Positions 9,203-20,407 of a stretch of DNA of 64,000 bases are shown piece by piece. The position numbers were made by a program, and so were the translations under genes. Numbering within the stretch: position 1 is the stretch's first letter; each line of letters starts with the position of its first letter. The stretch is taken from contig NC_083341.1 of assembly GCF_019175385.1 (NCBI RefSeq), positions 91,166,321-91,230,320 on the forward strand, in the 5' to 3' direction. The notes under the pieces are model-generated. The model ran no database searches. It was not told the origin of the DNA and was given only the letters and a program-made list of their open reading frames with translations. The stretch is from Lycium barbarum. Lineage: Eukaryota; Streptophyta; Magnoliopsida; Solanales; Solanaceae.

Positions 9203-9480
9203 GTGCCCCGGCCCTCTAGTGAGAGATGCGGTGAATAAAATCATGTATGTCAATATCATGTATCATATATGCATGTAACGTGCCCCGACCCTCTAGTGAG
9301 GGACGCGGTGAATAGAGTCATCAGATGACATCCTGGCCGCCACCCCATCATGATACCATCATGTCATCATATCATATATATATAATGTTCCCCGGCCCTC
9401 TAGTGAGGGACGCGGTGAACAATGCAGTGGAGTACGCACGAGAACATGCCCTGACCCGGGACGCAGTGAAGGACGTATTG
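9203..9480. repeat. Repeated CCCTC-TAGT-GAGGG hairpin block
   Basis: Same block as at 2534-2800: three units of about 33 bp starting near 9203, 9279 and 9386 plus a shorter copy, one unit changed to AGTGAGAGATG. Confidence 0.7.
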
Positions 9481-11741
9481 AGGCATGCACGAGCAGAGTA
9501 GTGAGAAACCATATGCACATAAATAAAGTTTTAAGACTCGATAGATAAGTACATAAACCGACACTTGAAAGATCGCAAACACATTTCGGGTCAATCCGAG
9601 TTTACATAAGAAAGTTATGACCATCATTTACTACAGAACCTTCTACGAACGTTTTAAAGCAATCCGAGACCGTCTACGAAAGTTAGAAACATTAACACTT
9701 GTAGAACTCTTTAAAATCAAGAACTCTTTATGCTTTGATCGTTATGCAATCATACAATAAGCTCGACTATATTAAGTATACTCATAGCAAGAAGAGAATA
9801 AGAATCATAAACAAGCTCGGAATAAAAGAGTAGAGTTACCCCAAGGTACGTGTCATACCTTACTTGGCTCTAGGACATGCCAAAAGAAAGACAGGGTAAG
9901 CCTTACATACCTTGCCTGCTTCCTACGCTAATCCAACTTAAGTCCCGGCTTTTGCAAGATCTACAACAATATTAGTAGATATCCAACATTAGCTATAGAC
10001 ACTTGAAAATCCAGTCCTAAACTAACACTTCATTTACGGAAATTTCGGCAGCATTTCCCCTGTAATTACAACCAACCTCGAGAATTCAACTCAGCCAAAT
10101 CATCAACAACAATCCCAACAATCATGCCAACAACATCAACAATCAATTCAAAATGCATTCTAACATTAGTAACTCTTTTCTACATAATTCGACAACATCC
10201 CATTTACATTCAAATCGACCATGTACAGTCAAGCTAACACCAATGATCTCACATTCAAGTGTTAATCCGAAATCATTCTAACATGATTCAAGAACACTTC
10301 AAACAATTCACACAATATTCAAAACAACCCAAACAACATACCACTTCACCCGAAACCTTCCAAATTCAACAAGAACAATAACAACACGTTTCCTTCTTTC
10401 AAATTCATGAACTACACCAACAATTCTCACGTTAACGACATTATCCTCATAGATTCAAGAAACCACATTAGAATCGCATTGGCTTCTAAAACAGCCCACA
10501 CGGTTACCATTTCAACTTGAGCCATTAAATTTTCATTTTTATCATAGAATCAACAACAACAACAACCAAAGAAAAAATACTAAGTAAAATTAGTTCATCA
10601 CTTCTACACGAAACAACCACCCACACGGCTACAACCCAACACACATATTTTCACGAAGTTCATCCACTTCTACACTCTACAACATATACAAACCATCCAT
10701 AACATATGAAAAGAAGATTAAACCTTACCTTTTCCACTTATCCTCTTACTTGGCTAAGGTTGCTCCTTCCAAGAATGAATGGTTTACTAGCCCCAACAAC
10801 TACTCCATGTTCAAGAGGACCTTCCAATTGGTTGGATTGCTAGAAGAAAATATTTTTTTGATCAATTTTTCAAGGGGTCAATTTTGGCTTGCCATGGCCG
10901 AATGACCTTTTTTTCTTTTTTCTCCAAGTCTCTCCAAGCTTCTAAGGTGAAAGATGATAAATATGACTAATTGGTCATCCTTTATGTACATATATTAAGC
11001 TTCCATGTGGGCCATGGCCCACACCACCTTGGATGACCACTTGGCCCTTTTTGCTTCATGAATATAAGTTTTCCATAATTCACTTTTAACCCCAAGTTTT
11101 TGTTAATATTCCATGCCAATAATACTTACAAGAAACTTGTGCATTAAAACCATACCGGAAAATAGCCTTGTCCTTAACTTATCGCGGTTAGCTCGAAATG
11201 TCCCAATGTACAAAATACGGGATATAACATCAGTGATGATACTTATGAGCTAATATGTGTATGTATCTATGTATGACCATTATGGAACCCCGAGCCCATG
11301 AAGCCGGGTATGATATGTAAATAAGTATGTATACGATTACGAAACACGCGCATACCTCTGCAGAGGGTACGGATAACCCTGAAGCCTTGGTAGGGCCAGG
11401 TAGATGTAACCCTGAAGCCTTGGTAGGGCTAGGTATGAGAAACCTTGAGCCTTGGTTGGCCAAGTATGTATGAAAAATTGATCCTGCATGGTCGGGTACG
11501 CTATATAAATGATATGTATATGACATCAATATGATTACGAATACGCTAAGTATATGTAAATGCTATGTACAGATTATGTATATGATATGAATACGAATAT
11601 GATATGACTATGTATATGAATGTGAATGTGAATAAAGGCAAGTAAGTGCATATGATGATGATACTGCCATCTCCCATTCGATGCTAATTTTTATGTTGCT
11701 ATTTATGCTTCCATATTGATATTGATCATGCTTTACATACT

Positions 11742-11799
11742 CGGTACATTCTTCGTACTGACGTCCTTTTGCTTGTGGACGCTGCATCATGCCCGCAGG
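11742..11799 (+). ncRNA. Three-hairpin LTR module (plus LTR)
   Basis: Plus-orientation copy. The middle stem is CGTCC/GGACG (read as CGTCC TTTTGCTTGT GGACG) rather than CCCCC/GGGGG, flanked by a GGTAC/GTACT stem and a TGC/GCA-based stem. This is a compensatory replacement of the pair set. Confidence 0.6.
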
Positions 11800-12244
11800 T
11801 GCACAGGGAGATAGGCTTGATCCATAGCTGCTTTCTCAGAGATTACATAGCAGAGCTCCATTTCATTCGGAGCCATAACTTTTGGGTACTTATTCTTTTG
11901 TGTACATAATTATGGGCATAGCGGGATCCTGTCCCGCTCATGTGATATGTTATACTCTTCTTAGAGGCTCGTAGCCACGTGTATATGATTAGACATGTCC
12001 GGCCTTATCGGCCTATATTTTGTATATCTTTTGGTAGCCTTGTCGGCTTATGTACATTTGATGTGGCCTAGATGCCAATTATGATATAAAGGCATTGTCG
12101 TCCAAATGGACTAGTATGATGAATGAATAGATTTATATGTTTAACTGTATGGCTCACCTAGATGTAAGCATAAGAGTAAGTTAAGGGGTACCCGGGTGGG
12201 CTAGCACCGGGTGCTCGTCGCGGCCCTCCAGACGTGTCGTGACA

Positions 12245-13193
12245 CGGAGGAACCTTGATTAGATCACCATGGATTTGGCATTGATCGCATCTTTACACAT
12301 ATTTGCTGCAATCACTTTCCATGGTCATCCAATAATATCTAGCTCGTAAAATCTTCTTTGCTAGTACAAATCCATTCATATGGGGTCCACACGTCCCAGT
12401 ATGTACTTCCTCTAGAAGTTTGATGGCTTCGCCGACATCTACACATTGAAGCAGACCCAAATTCGGCGTCTGTTTGTACAACACTTCTTTGTTCAGGAAG
12501 AAACCGTTTTCCTTTCTTCTGACGGTTTTCTTTAGTCCATTTATGATGCCTTCGGGGTATTCCCGTCTTTCCAAATACATCTTGATGTCACTATACCATG
12601 GCTTGACATCCGGCTCAGCCTCCATGTGGCAACAGTAGGCATGCTCTTCTTTTAAGCTTGTCCTCAGTGGGTCAATCTGATTGCTTTTAGGATGTCGGAG
12701 TATTAACGCTATTGTGGCCAACGCGTCGGTAAATTCATTCCGAGCTATCGGCGTATGTCGGAACATGATCTTTCTGAATTTCTTACACAACCTTTGCTCC
12801 AAGTTCATATATGGCAAGATCTTTTCATTTTTGGTTGCCCATTCGCCTTGTTCCTGATGAATCAATAGATCGGAGTCTCCAATGACCAGCAATTCATTGA
12901 TGTCCATATCCAGTGCTATTCTGAAACCTATAATGCAGGCCTCGTATTCAGCCATGTTATTGGTACAACAGAACTTGAGCTTCGCAGTCGTCGGGTAAGG
13001 TTGCCCATTTTCTTATATTAGAACTGCTCCTATTCTGGAACCTTTGTAGTTTACTGCTCCATCGAACAACAATTTCCAACCTGTTTATGGTTCCACTGCT
13101 TCCTCTTATATGTTCAATACCCCTTCGTCTGGAAATGAGTGCGGAGGGGTTCGAGCTCTTCATCCACGGACTTTCAGCTAGCAGGTCGGCCAA
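12245..13193 (-). pseudogene. Tat second RNase H (aRNH) and integrase zinc finger
   Basis: Minus translation: LLFDGAVNYKGSRIGAVLI, a TAA stop, ENGQPYPTTAKLKF, NNMAEYEACIIGFRIALDMD, ELLVIGDSDLLIHQEQGEW, IARNEFTDALATIALIL. This is the archaeal-type RNase H acquired by Tat elements, with the DEDD-type acids visible (FDG, AEYEAC, GDSD, FTDALA). It continues to the integrase N-terminal zinc finger VHTGTCGPHMNGFVLAKKIL and YYWMTMESDCSKYV, a TAA stop, then RCDQCQIHGDLIKVPP. The integrase core continues at 419. At least two nonsense codons make it inactive. Confidence 0.85.
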
Positions 13194-14762
13194 GGCTTGT
13201 CCTTTATCGGCCTTTTAGGTTATGAATACAATGTCGAATTCACTCAAAAACATTTTCCATTTGGCCAATTTTTCGATGGGCATGGGCTGACGGAAGATAT
13301 ACCTTAATGGATCCATCTTGGATATAAGGTGGGTGGTGTAGGAAGACAAAAAATGTCTCAATTTCTAGGCTAGCCAAGTTAAAGCATAGCAGGTTTTCTC
13401 TACTAGCGTATATCTTGTCTCGTAGGTAGTGAAATTTTTGCTCAAGTAGTAGATGGCACGTTCCTTTTTCCCTTCTTCATCGTGTTTCCTTAACACGTAA
13501 CTGAAAGCATTTTCAGCAACCGATAAGTATAGCAATAGTGGGCTCCCGGGCCTTGGTGGTACTAAGACTGGTGGATTGGACAAGTATCTCTTGATAGTAT
13601 CAAATTTCTATTGGCACTCTTCTATCCATTTTGTGGGAGCGTCTTTCTTTAAAAGCTTGAGGATGGGCTCCACAATGATGGTGGATTGAGCTATGAATCG
13701 TCGAATGTAATTTAACCTTCCTAGGAAGCGCATGACTTCCCTCTTGGTTTTGGGAGGAGGTAATTCTTGGATTTTGATCTTTGCCGAGTCTAGCTCTATG
13801 CCCCTTTGACTGACTATGAACCCCAGTAATTTTCTGGCCGGGACTCCTAATGCATATTTAGCCGAGTTCAATTTTAAGTTGAACTTTTGAAGCCTGTCAA
13901 AGAATTTCCTTAAATGAGTAGTATGCTCCAAATTTTCCTTTGACTTGATAATGACATCATCTATGTATACTTCAATTTCTCTATGAATCATGACGTGGAA
14001 AATGGTAGTCATGGCTCTCATGTAGGTTGCGTCGACATTTTTTAGGCTGAAGGGCATTACTCAGTAATGGTACACTTCCCATGGAGTGATGAAGGCTGTT
14101 TTCTCCACGTCTTCTCTATCCATTAGGATTTGGTGGTAACCGGAGAAACAATCCGCAAATGATTATAGCTCGTGCTTGGCATAGTAATCTATGAGTATGT
14201 GGATGTTTGGCAGTGGGAAATTTTCCTTTGAACTAGCTTTGTTGAGATCCCGCTAATCCACACAAATCCTTATCTGTCTATCCTTTTTGGGTACTAGAAA
14301 TATGTTGGCCAACTAGGTGGGGTATGAGGTTATTTCTACTACCCTGGACTTGATTTTCTTTTCTACCTTGTCCTTGATGCGGATACTGAGGTCTGGCTTG
14401 AATTGTCAGGTTGTTTTTACAGGAGCGAAACCCGTGTTGATAGGTAGCTTTTGGGATACTACGCTGGTACTTAGCCCTAGCATGTTGGCATATGACCACG
14501 CGAAGACATCCACATACCCCTTCTGTAGGTTTATCAATTCTTCTTTTAAAGGTGACTCTAGGTGCGCACTTATCCTTGTTTCTTTGACATTCTCTTCGTC
14601 ACCTAGATTTATGGCTTTTGTTTCGTCCATGTTTGGTTTTCGCTCACTTTCTAGCTGCTCTAATTCTTCTGCGAGACCCTCGGGTAACATTGTGGTCTCG
14701 TTGTATTCCTCGTACGCATCTTCCTCTACGCTGGTCGACTCACTCGTTTCACAACATGTCAT
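13194..14762 (-). pseudogene. Tat reverse transcriptase and first RNase H
   Basis: N-terminal part at 14762-14406 (ECNETTMLPEGLAEELEQLES-like acidic leader and SQKLPINTGFAPVKTT). The polymerase core follows with frame breaks and stops: DREDVEKTAFITPWEVYHY, then MPFSLKNVDATYMRAMTTIF, REIEVYIDDVIIKSKENLEH (catalytic YIDD kept), LLGFIVSQRGIELD, MRFLGRLNYIRRFIAQ. Next is the RT-linked RNase H with LYLSVAENAFSYVLRKHDEE and KERAIYYLSKNFTTYETRY at 13583-13365. Several stops and frameshifts between 13190 and 14400 show long decay. Confidence 0.83.
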
Positions 14763-15259
14763 GACATTTAGGGTTGTTTTATCATTTTTATTACTAAAAC
14801 TTCAAAGCAAAGTATGTTAGTGTAAAACATGCATTCACAATAAATAAATAAAATTGGTTTGATTAAATCGAGGCTTTTTTTTATTTAGATTAATAAAAGT
14901 ACAAACTGTGGTCCTGGCTTGGATCAACATCAAGCCATTTCCCTTTTAGAAAACATTACGAGGTACATAGAGTGATAAAAAGTGAGTGATCGGGCCTCGA
15001 TCGATTCTCCCTATTTTCAAAATAAATTCATCTTTCTCTACCGAAATGCCAGTAGTGGGGTGGAGGTCCAATTGGACAGCCGCTCGCCCGGATCTGCATC
15101 TCTAATGGCAGGCGCTTCTGCATATTCTTCTAAGATGACTGAGTAATCTTCTTCTCAGAATAGCATTCCTATCCCTTCTTCAATGTCAGCATCGTTCGGC
15201 ATAGGCATTCGGCTAGGAAATGACTGGTACAGGTTGGGAATGGGTTTGCGGAGATCTAC
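14763..15259 (-). other. Tat spacer between protease and RT
   Basis: AT-rich stretch (14763-15000) followed by short coding remnants on minus: VDLRKPIPNLYQSF near 15255 and LSNWTSTPLLAFR near 15060, with stops between. Ogre-type Tat elements carry an intron between protease and reverse transcriptase; the AT-rich part would fit that place, but I cannot prove splice sites here. Confidence 0.45.
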
Positions 15260-15663
15260 TGTCACACCCTAATCCCACTAGGGTGTGATGGGCGCTCGAC
15301 CCCATATCCGGAGCTGAGTGAACCCACAGACTTTCACTTCGTGCATAATCTTTCCGGACTTTTAACCAAATAGAATGTAATACACAATAAAACTTACTGA
15401 AACATATACATATTTTGTAGCTTTCAAGTCAAACAAATCTGTAATGATACGGACTTTATAACATGATACAAAACGACATATCGGCTGATGGAGCCGCTTA
15501 CTGAACCGACATACCATACCCACGACTCTGTCTGCAAAGTCTCTAACATTAACAGAACCTTTAACACATATATTCTGACTCGGCAGTTCTCCAGGAGCAA
15601 ATGGAGCTTGCCATCTTCGCTGGAACATCTTCCATAATATCTTCAACTCATCTGGGAGCACCA

Positions 15664-15719
15664 GCGCGGCATGAAACGCAGCCCCCGAAGAAGAGGGGGT
15701 CAGTATGGAATATGTACTG
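15664..15719 (-). ncRNA. Three-hairpin LTR module
   Basis: Stems GCGC-type/CGCA, CCCCC/GGGGG and CAGTAT/GTACTG; the third has a G-U pair in place of G-C, keeping the fold. Confidence 0.55.
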
Positions 15720-15937
15720 AGCATGTAAGGCATGAAGTACAGAAAACGAAGTCATAACCGAAGTAAAATGTACAGAAGGTGAGCACAATAACCATAATAC
15801 CAAAGTGTTGCATCTGACGTACAAATCACACATAAGAGGTTCCGGAAGACAAATACAGAAATCAAAATGCCAAAATGCTTTGCTTTCTTTTAAAAAAACA
15901 TTTCCTTCTCATACACACAGAAAATCAAACACACAAT

Positions 15938-16164
15938 TACCGCGGCCAAAAGTCCAGCGGTCACTATCACACATACCGCGGCCAAGTACCCAGCGGTTAA
16001 CATCCCAAACCCGACATACCGCGGTCAGGGGTCCAGCGGTCAATGTCGGACATACCGCGGTCAGGGGTCCAGCGGTCAATATCACAAATCCGGCATACCG
16101 CGGTCAGGGGTCCAGCGGTCAATGTCGGACATACCGCGGTCAGGGGTCCAGCGGTCAATATCAC
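15938..16164. repeat. Minisatellite with alternating 36/43-bp units
   Basis: Six copies of a unit starting TACCGCGG at 15938, 15974, 16017, 16053, 16096 and 16132, that is steps of 36, 43, 36, 43, 36. The last four are nearly identical. The core CCGC...GCGG of each unit can form a short hairpin. A 79-bp dimer is the repeating block. Specific to this W copy; the related LTR at 59001 lacks it. Confidence 0.85.
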
Positions 16165-18669
16165 CAAGTGCGCACAATAATATAAATGCCACATTTATTA
16201 CTTTCCAAACATAAATCACACATGTCAGAATCATGCATCACACATACATACAACGTGCCCCGGCCCTCGGTGAGGGACTCGGTGAATAGATTCATGTATG
16301 CCAAAATCGTATATCAGAAAAATACAGGAGGTAAGTAGCTTATCCAGAATGTCAGAATACTTACTTTTCAATCACAAATGATGCATATCAAAGTCATGCA
16401 AAGGGCACAAGAACATGGTCGCCACTCCCGTCTCTGGCGCCATAACACACCATACTCCAGAAGATTTCATAACATGTACACGGTACCTCGGGAATCGTAC
16501 ATATACCACGAGAACCCGAGAACCAGTCACATCATAATCCATATACACAGTAGCTGGGGACGAACATATAGCACAGTACCTCAGAGCCGGACACATCATA
16601 CTTCGAAATTACATACATGGAACCCGACCCCTAGACAAGGGACTCGGCGAACCATACGCACGATACATACTGGCCCGGAACTCGGTGAAAGGGATCATAG
16701 CATATATACGAGCGAATTAGTAAGAAACTAGGTGCACATAAATTAAAACCCGATGAAATAATCGAATGTATTATCAGGATATTCGTAACGGCTTATTTAT
16801 AACCGAATACTTATTTCGGATACTTATAACAAATTACTTGTGTCAGGATATTTCTATCAACATACTTATATCAGATTACTCATAGCAGACTCCTTATATC
16901 GAATTACATGCTCACATCAGGATATTCACATTAAGGAGCTTTCCAGTGACTTGTGGAACGAATCAAACGGAGTCTTAGATTCATAGACGAAAGTCTTATT
17001 TTTATATCATACAAAAATAGCTCAAGTGAGACAAACGAAGGAAGTTTCGAAACTTGTGGGCCCACCTCGGGTCAAGTCGAGGTGGCGGATATAAATGACA
17101 AACATTGGACTCAATGGAGGCATCCATGAAGGTTTCAAAGCGAGCCTATCACGTCTGCACGGGTTATGGATGTTTGAACAGTTTTCCAACAAAACTTAAG
17201 GGCTATAATTCAATTGTGCTGAATGAATAGTACCAAAATTCAGACTCGCATTCCTATGAGCAGAATAACCTTACGAGGCTCAAATCCGAATCTAGTACAC
17301 CTAGGACATGCCAAGAGAAGAAAAGGGATAGCTTTACATACCTCACTTGCGCCTTACACTCGTCCAAACTCAATCCCCATTTCGTCCAAAATCTACAATT
17401 GGTCATAACTGCCAAATGTAAGTTTCAAGCTTAAATTCATATTGTCTACCGAAATTCGGCAGCATTTCCCCTGTAAATTCAACGTCCCCGAGAATCATCT
17501 CGGCCCAAAATATCAACAACAACCCAACAATACCAACAACATCAACCATCATCACAAAATACATTATAATATAAATAGTCTTCTTTTCTACATAATTCAA
17601 CATCTTCCATCCCAACTTCACACTATCAAACTAACGTCAACGTTTTTATGTTTATTCACTAATTCAAGACCATTCAAATACAATCCAAGAACATTTTCCA
17701 TTATTCTACAAAATATGCAAAAGTTCCACCAAACCATAATCCACCCAAAACCTTCAATTTTCAACATAAATATTCACAACACATTTTTATCTTCCAATTT
17801 CACTCACGACAACAACAATTTGTATCTTACTACTTCATTCTCATAGTTACATAAACTATAATGAAATCACATACTTTCCAATAACAACTCAACAACAATT
17901 TTCTCATGCCAACTAGAACCATTAACCTTCCATTTTCATCACAAGGCTACAACAACACAATTAACATACTAAATAATTTAATTCATATCCCCCCTCCAAC
18001 TTGATGCACACGGCCAACACACCCATATCCACAATACACAAGATTTTCATACTTTTCCTTCATTTCTACATACTATAACATATATTCACCTTCCATAACA
18101 TAATAAAAACATAAAATTCTTACCTTTTCTCTTCAACTTCTTCACTTGACTAGAATGCGGAAACGACGAAACGGATGACTTATCTTCCGAAACAATTATG
18201 CCACGTTGTAGAGGACCCTTGAATTAGTAGGAATACTAGAAGAAATAAATTTTTTTGATCTTCATCTTCTCCCTCTCTTGGCCGAAATGGCCCCTTGTTA
18301 TTGGCTCTCCATTCTCTTTCTTGATAGTTCTTGAAAAATGAAGAAGTTTATGGCCCTTTTTCATATTTATCACATGGATAAAATTAAATTCCATGGGCTT
18401 GGGCCTTGGCACTATGGCCGGCCACCCCTAAAATTTTGGGCTTCATTTTCTCTTATTTGTTTTTGAGCCCAATTTGTGGTGGCTAATTTTGTAATTCCCG
18501 AAACTAATTTCGAAAATTTCAAATTTTGCCCTCGGCCTTTCTCCATATTTCCGCATCAACATTTCATGAACATCACACATGTAGTAAATAAAATAAAAAC
18601 ATAGCCTTATTTCTCACAAGTCAAAATTATTTCAAATTTTCCGAATGCGCAAAAGTATGGGATATAACA

Positions 18670-19470
18670 TCTACAACCTCTTCCCTCTTCTTGGTAGGTA
18701 TCTCATCTTTAGTTGGGACATATGCCAGTCTGAAATGAAAATTGTCTTGGGGAAGGGGAATTATCTCAGTGATGCCGTGCAAATTCTTTCCCAGACCTTT
18801 CTCGGGTTCGAACCCGTTCAGAGCATAGTCTAAGCAATCATCTTATATATTGTCGGCATGGGAGTCTCGGGGTGTTCTATTTTGTGGGCAGCCCCTACGA
18901 GTTCCATTACATGGAAATCCGTTCCTTTGGGTGCCGCTTCAATGACAGGCACGGAATTATCCACCTAATTATGCATGCTTGCCTCTCCATGGATTATCAC
19001 TTCTTGTTCTCTCCAGACGAATTCCAAAGATTGGTGAAGTGAAGATGGTACTGCTCCTGCCATGTGGATCCATGGCCTCCCCAAGGGTAGATTGTAGTTG
19101 GCAAGTATTTCCATAACCTGAAACTCGGTAGTGAACTCTGCTGGACCTAATTAGATGTCCAGGTCAACTGCTCCGGTGGCATTGCATCGGCCTCCGTCAA
19201 ATGCTCTTATATTAGTGTGGCTCTGACAAACCTTTCCAAGGTCATATCCCAACTGAGCTAGGGTAGACTTGGGATAAATATTGAGTCCCGCTCTGTTGTT
19301 GATCAGCACTCGAGTCACTACCTTGTTGCGGCACATAACAGAGATGTACAATGCTTTGTTATGAACCGTGCCTTCCTTGGGCAACTCTTTTTTCCGTGAA
19401 GGTAATTTGGTGTTCCTCCATAACATGGGTGACCATTTCAGCCAGATTTTCACTACTCGTCCTAGCTGGG
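18670..19470 (-). pseudogene. Tat protease region, catalytic Asp lost
   Basis: Minus translation: LPKEGTVHNKALYISVMCRN, VVTRVLINNRAGLNIYPKST and LAQLGYDLGKVCQSHTNIRA, then GPAEFTTEFQVMEI and ANYNLPLGRPWIHMAGAVPSSLHQ. This is the Tat aspartic protease. The active-site motif expected as L-I-D-N-G-S reads LINNRA, so the catalytic Asp is replaced by Asn and the Gly lost. Further stops follow (after VDLDI and SMHN). The frame shifts near 19400. Confidence 0.83.
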
Positions 19471-20407
19471 ACGTGGGATTCCTCTAACACCTTCATTAGA
19501 GCCAAGTGATGTTGGGGTGAACTTTGTAAAAGTGCCAACACCGAAATTTGGGCCGGTGTTTTCTTTAGGTGCTCCACAATGGAGTATTCTTTGGGCTGCA
19601 TCCGGTGCCAGAAATCTTCAGCTTCACCCTCAGATCGCCCTTTTCTGAGTTCCCTCTCTTCGGGGTGCCCTTTGGGCTAGATCTTCGGGAGTATAGCACC
19701 TTTCCAATCTCGTAATTCCATGGGCGACAGCGACTTGGACCATAAATTCCTTTCGAGGTGGTGTCGGGTTTACTTGTGCCACATGCGCAATAACCGGCGT
19801 AGGGATTAGTACTTTGAATTGTTGGCGTTCTTGTAGAGAAAGCAACACCACTATGCGTTCAAGTTCTTTCACAGGTTCTCGGATTGTGGGCCTAACTGCG
19901 ACCCATTCCTCTTCTCTTTCGATCATATGAATCACGTTGCTGCCATGGTTTGGCAAGGGGTTGGTGTTCATATGTGGAGGAGTTGTTTGGAGCATAATAT
20001 CCTTCCAATCGATCATGTCTTGTATCTTATACTTGAGATTGATGCAGTCCTCAGTATTGTGTCCTATGCTATTAGAACAACTCGGTAGAACTGATTTTTT
20101 GGGTCAACGACCTTTGGGGGAAGTGTTTCGATCATCCCAGCCACGCTCAATCTTTTGAACAAATCAGTCCGTGATTCCATTATCGGAGTGAACACGCAGG
20201 CAAGCTTCTTTTCGAAGTTCTAATGTGGTGCATTATAAGTATTTGGTGGTGGCTAATTTTGGTAGATATTAGGTTGGTTATTTTGTGAAGGATGCTAAGC
20301 AGGTGGGGGAGTTTCATAATTCGACTGCGGAGCTTGGTAATTCGGGGGAGGTGACTGAAAGGTCTTTTGTGGGGTTTGGTAATTTAGGGGTGGTGATTGG
20401 AAGGTCG
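19471..20407 (-). pseudogene. Tat gag C-terminal region
   Basis: Frames at 20016-19630 (IDWKDIMLQTTPPHMNTNPL, Pro-rich linker, GITRLERCYTPEDLAQ) and 19601-19359 (IVEHLKKTPAQISVLALLQSSPQHHLALMK) are the usual gag-protease linker of Tat elements, where the second is a conserved segment just before protease. Broken by stops and frame changes. Continues upstream at 22010 beyond the solo LTR inserted at 20408. Confidence 0.7.

Larger units (their letters stand above)
1893..11229 (-). mobile_element. Element S: LTR retrotransposon with gag but deleted pol
   Basis: Two long LTRs in the same orientation (1893-4557 and 8557-11229, 2665 and 2673 bp) flank a 4.0-kb internal region. A tRNA-iMet primer site sits next to the right LTR and a purine-tract signal next to the left one, so it is transcribed from the minus strand. 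It codes gag, a zinc knuckle and the start of protease, then only fragments of integrase and chromodomain; reverse transcriptase and RNase H are absent. A 5S-rRNA-like segment lies between. Flanking 5-mers are ATAGT and TCAGT, matching at three of five bases, so the duplication is decayed or the ends were altered. Probably non-autonomous, mobilised by a Tekay relative. Confidence 0.85.
8557..11229 (-). repeat. 5' LTR of element S
   Basis: Plus-strand ends TGTCCCGACCC and GGGATATAACA. Near-identical to 1893-4557 throughout, including the hairpin block, the three-hairpin module and donor-like motifs (9900-9913). The first bases read TGTCCC instead of TGTCAC, one change in the terminal hairpin. 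Differences from the other LTR are scattered substitutions and short indels, so insertion was some time ago but not ancient. Confidence 0.88.
420..12244 (+). mobile_element. Tekay-type solo LTR (plus), split by element S
   Basis: Starts TGTTACACC at 420, ends CGTGACA at 12244 and is flanked by perfect 5-bp duplications CGGAG (415-419 and 12245-12249). Removing the nested element 1893-11229 leaves about 2.49 kb of one LTR with no internal region, so it is a solo LTR. Its start is closely similar to the reverse complement of the Tekay LTR ends at 25707 and 47955, and the rest aligns with those LTRs (promoter palindromes 770-918, leader 950-1180, repeated hairpins 11285-11480, three-hairpin module 11742-11799). 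It is oriented opposite to most other insertions here. Confidence 0.88.
15260..18669 (-). mobile_element. Solo LTR, family W
   Basis: Plus-strand ends TGTCACACCCTAA and GGGATATAACA, flanked by perfect 5-bp duplications TCTAC (15255-15259 and 18670-18674). 3410 bp with no internal region, so a solo LTR left by LTR-LTR recombination. Its start forms a hairpin CACACCCTA/TAGGGTGTG. Same family as the LTR at 59001-61686 but about 0.7 kb longer, partly from a minisatellite (15938-16164). Contains the three-hairpin module, donor-like GCTTTACATACCT (17331) and the GGCAGCATTTCCCCTGTAA box (about 17458). Confidence 0.9.

Noticed and set aside
1893..11234. Exact 5-bp duplication for element S
   Set aside because: Flanks are ATAGT and TCAGT; only three of five bases agree, so I do not claim a clean duplication.
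15938..16164. CRISPR-like spacing of short repeats
   Set aside because: Plant nuclear DNA; the spacers are themselves repeated and the unit is a tandem minisatellite.
15805..16185. 126-residue plus-strand frame with repeated RGPAV motifs
   Set aside because: The repeats come from the minisatellite in a solo LTR; the frame is a by-product of repeat length, not a gene.
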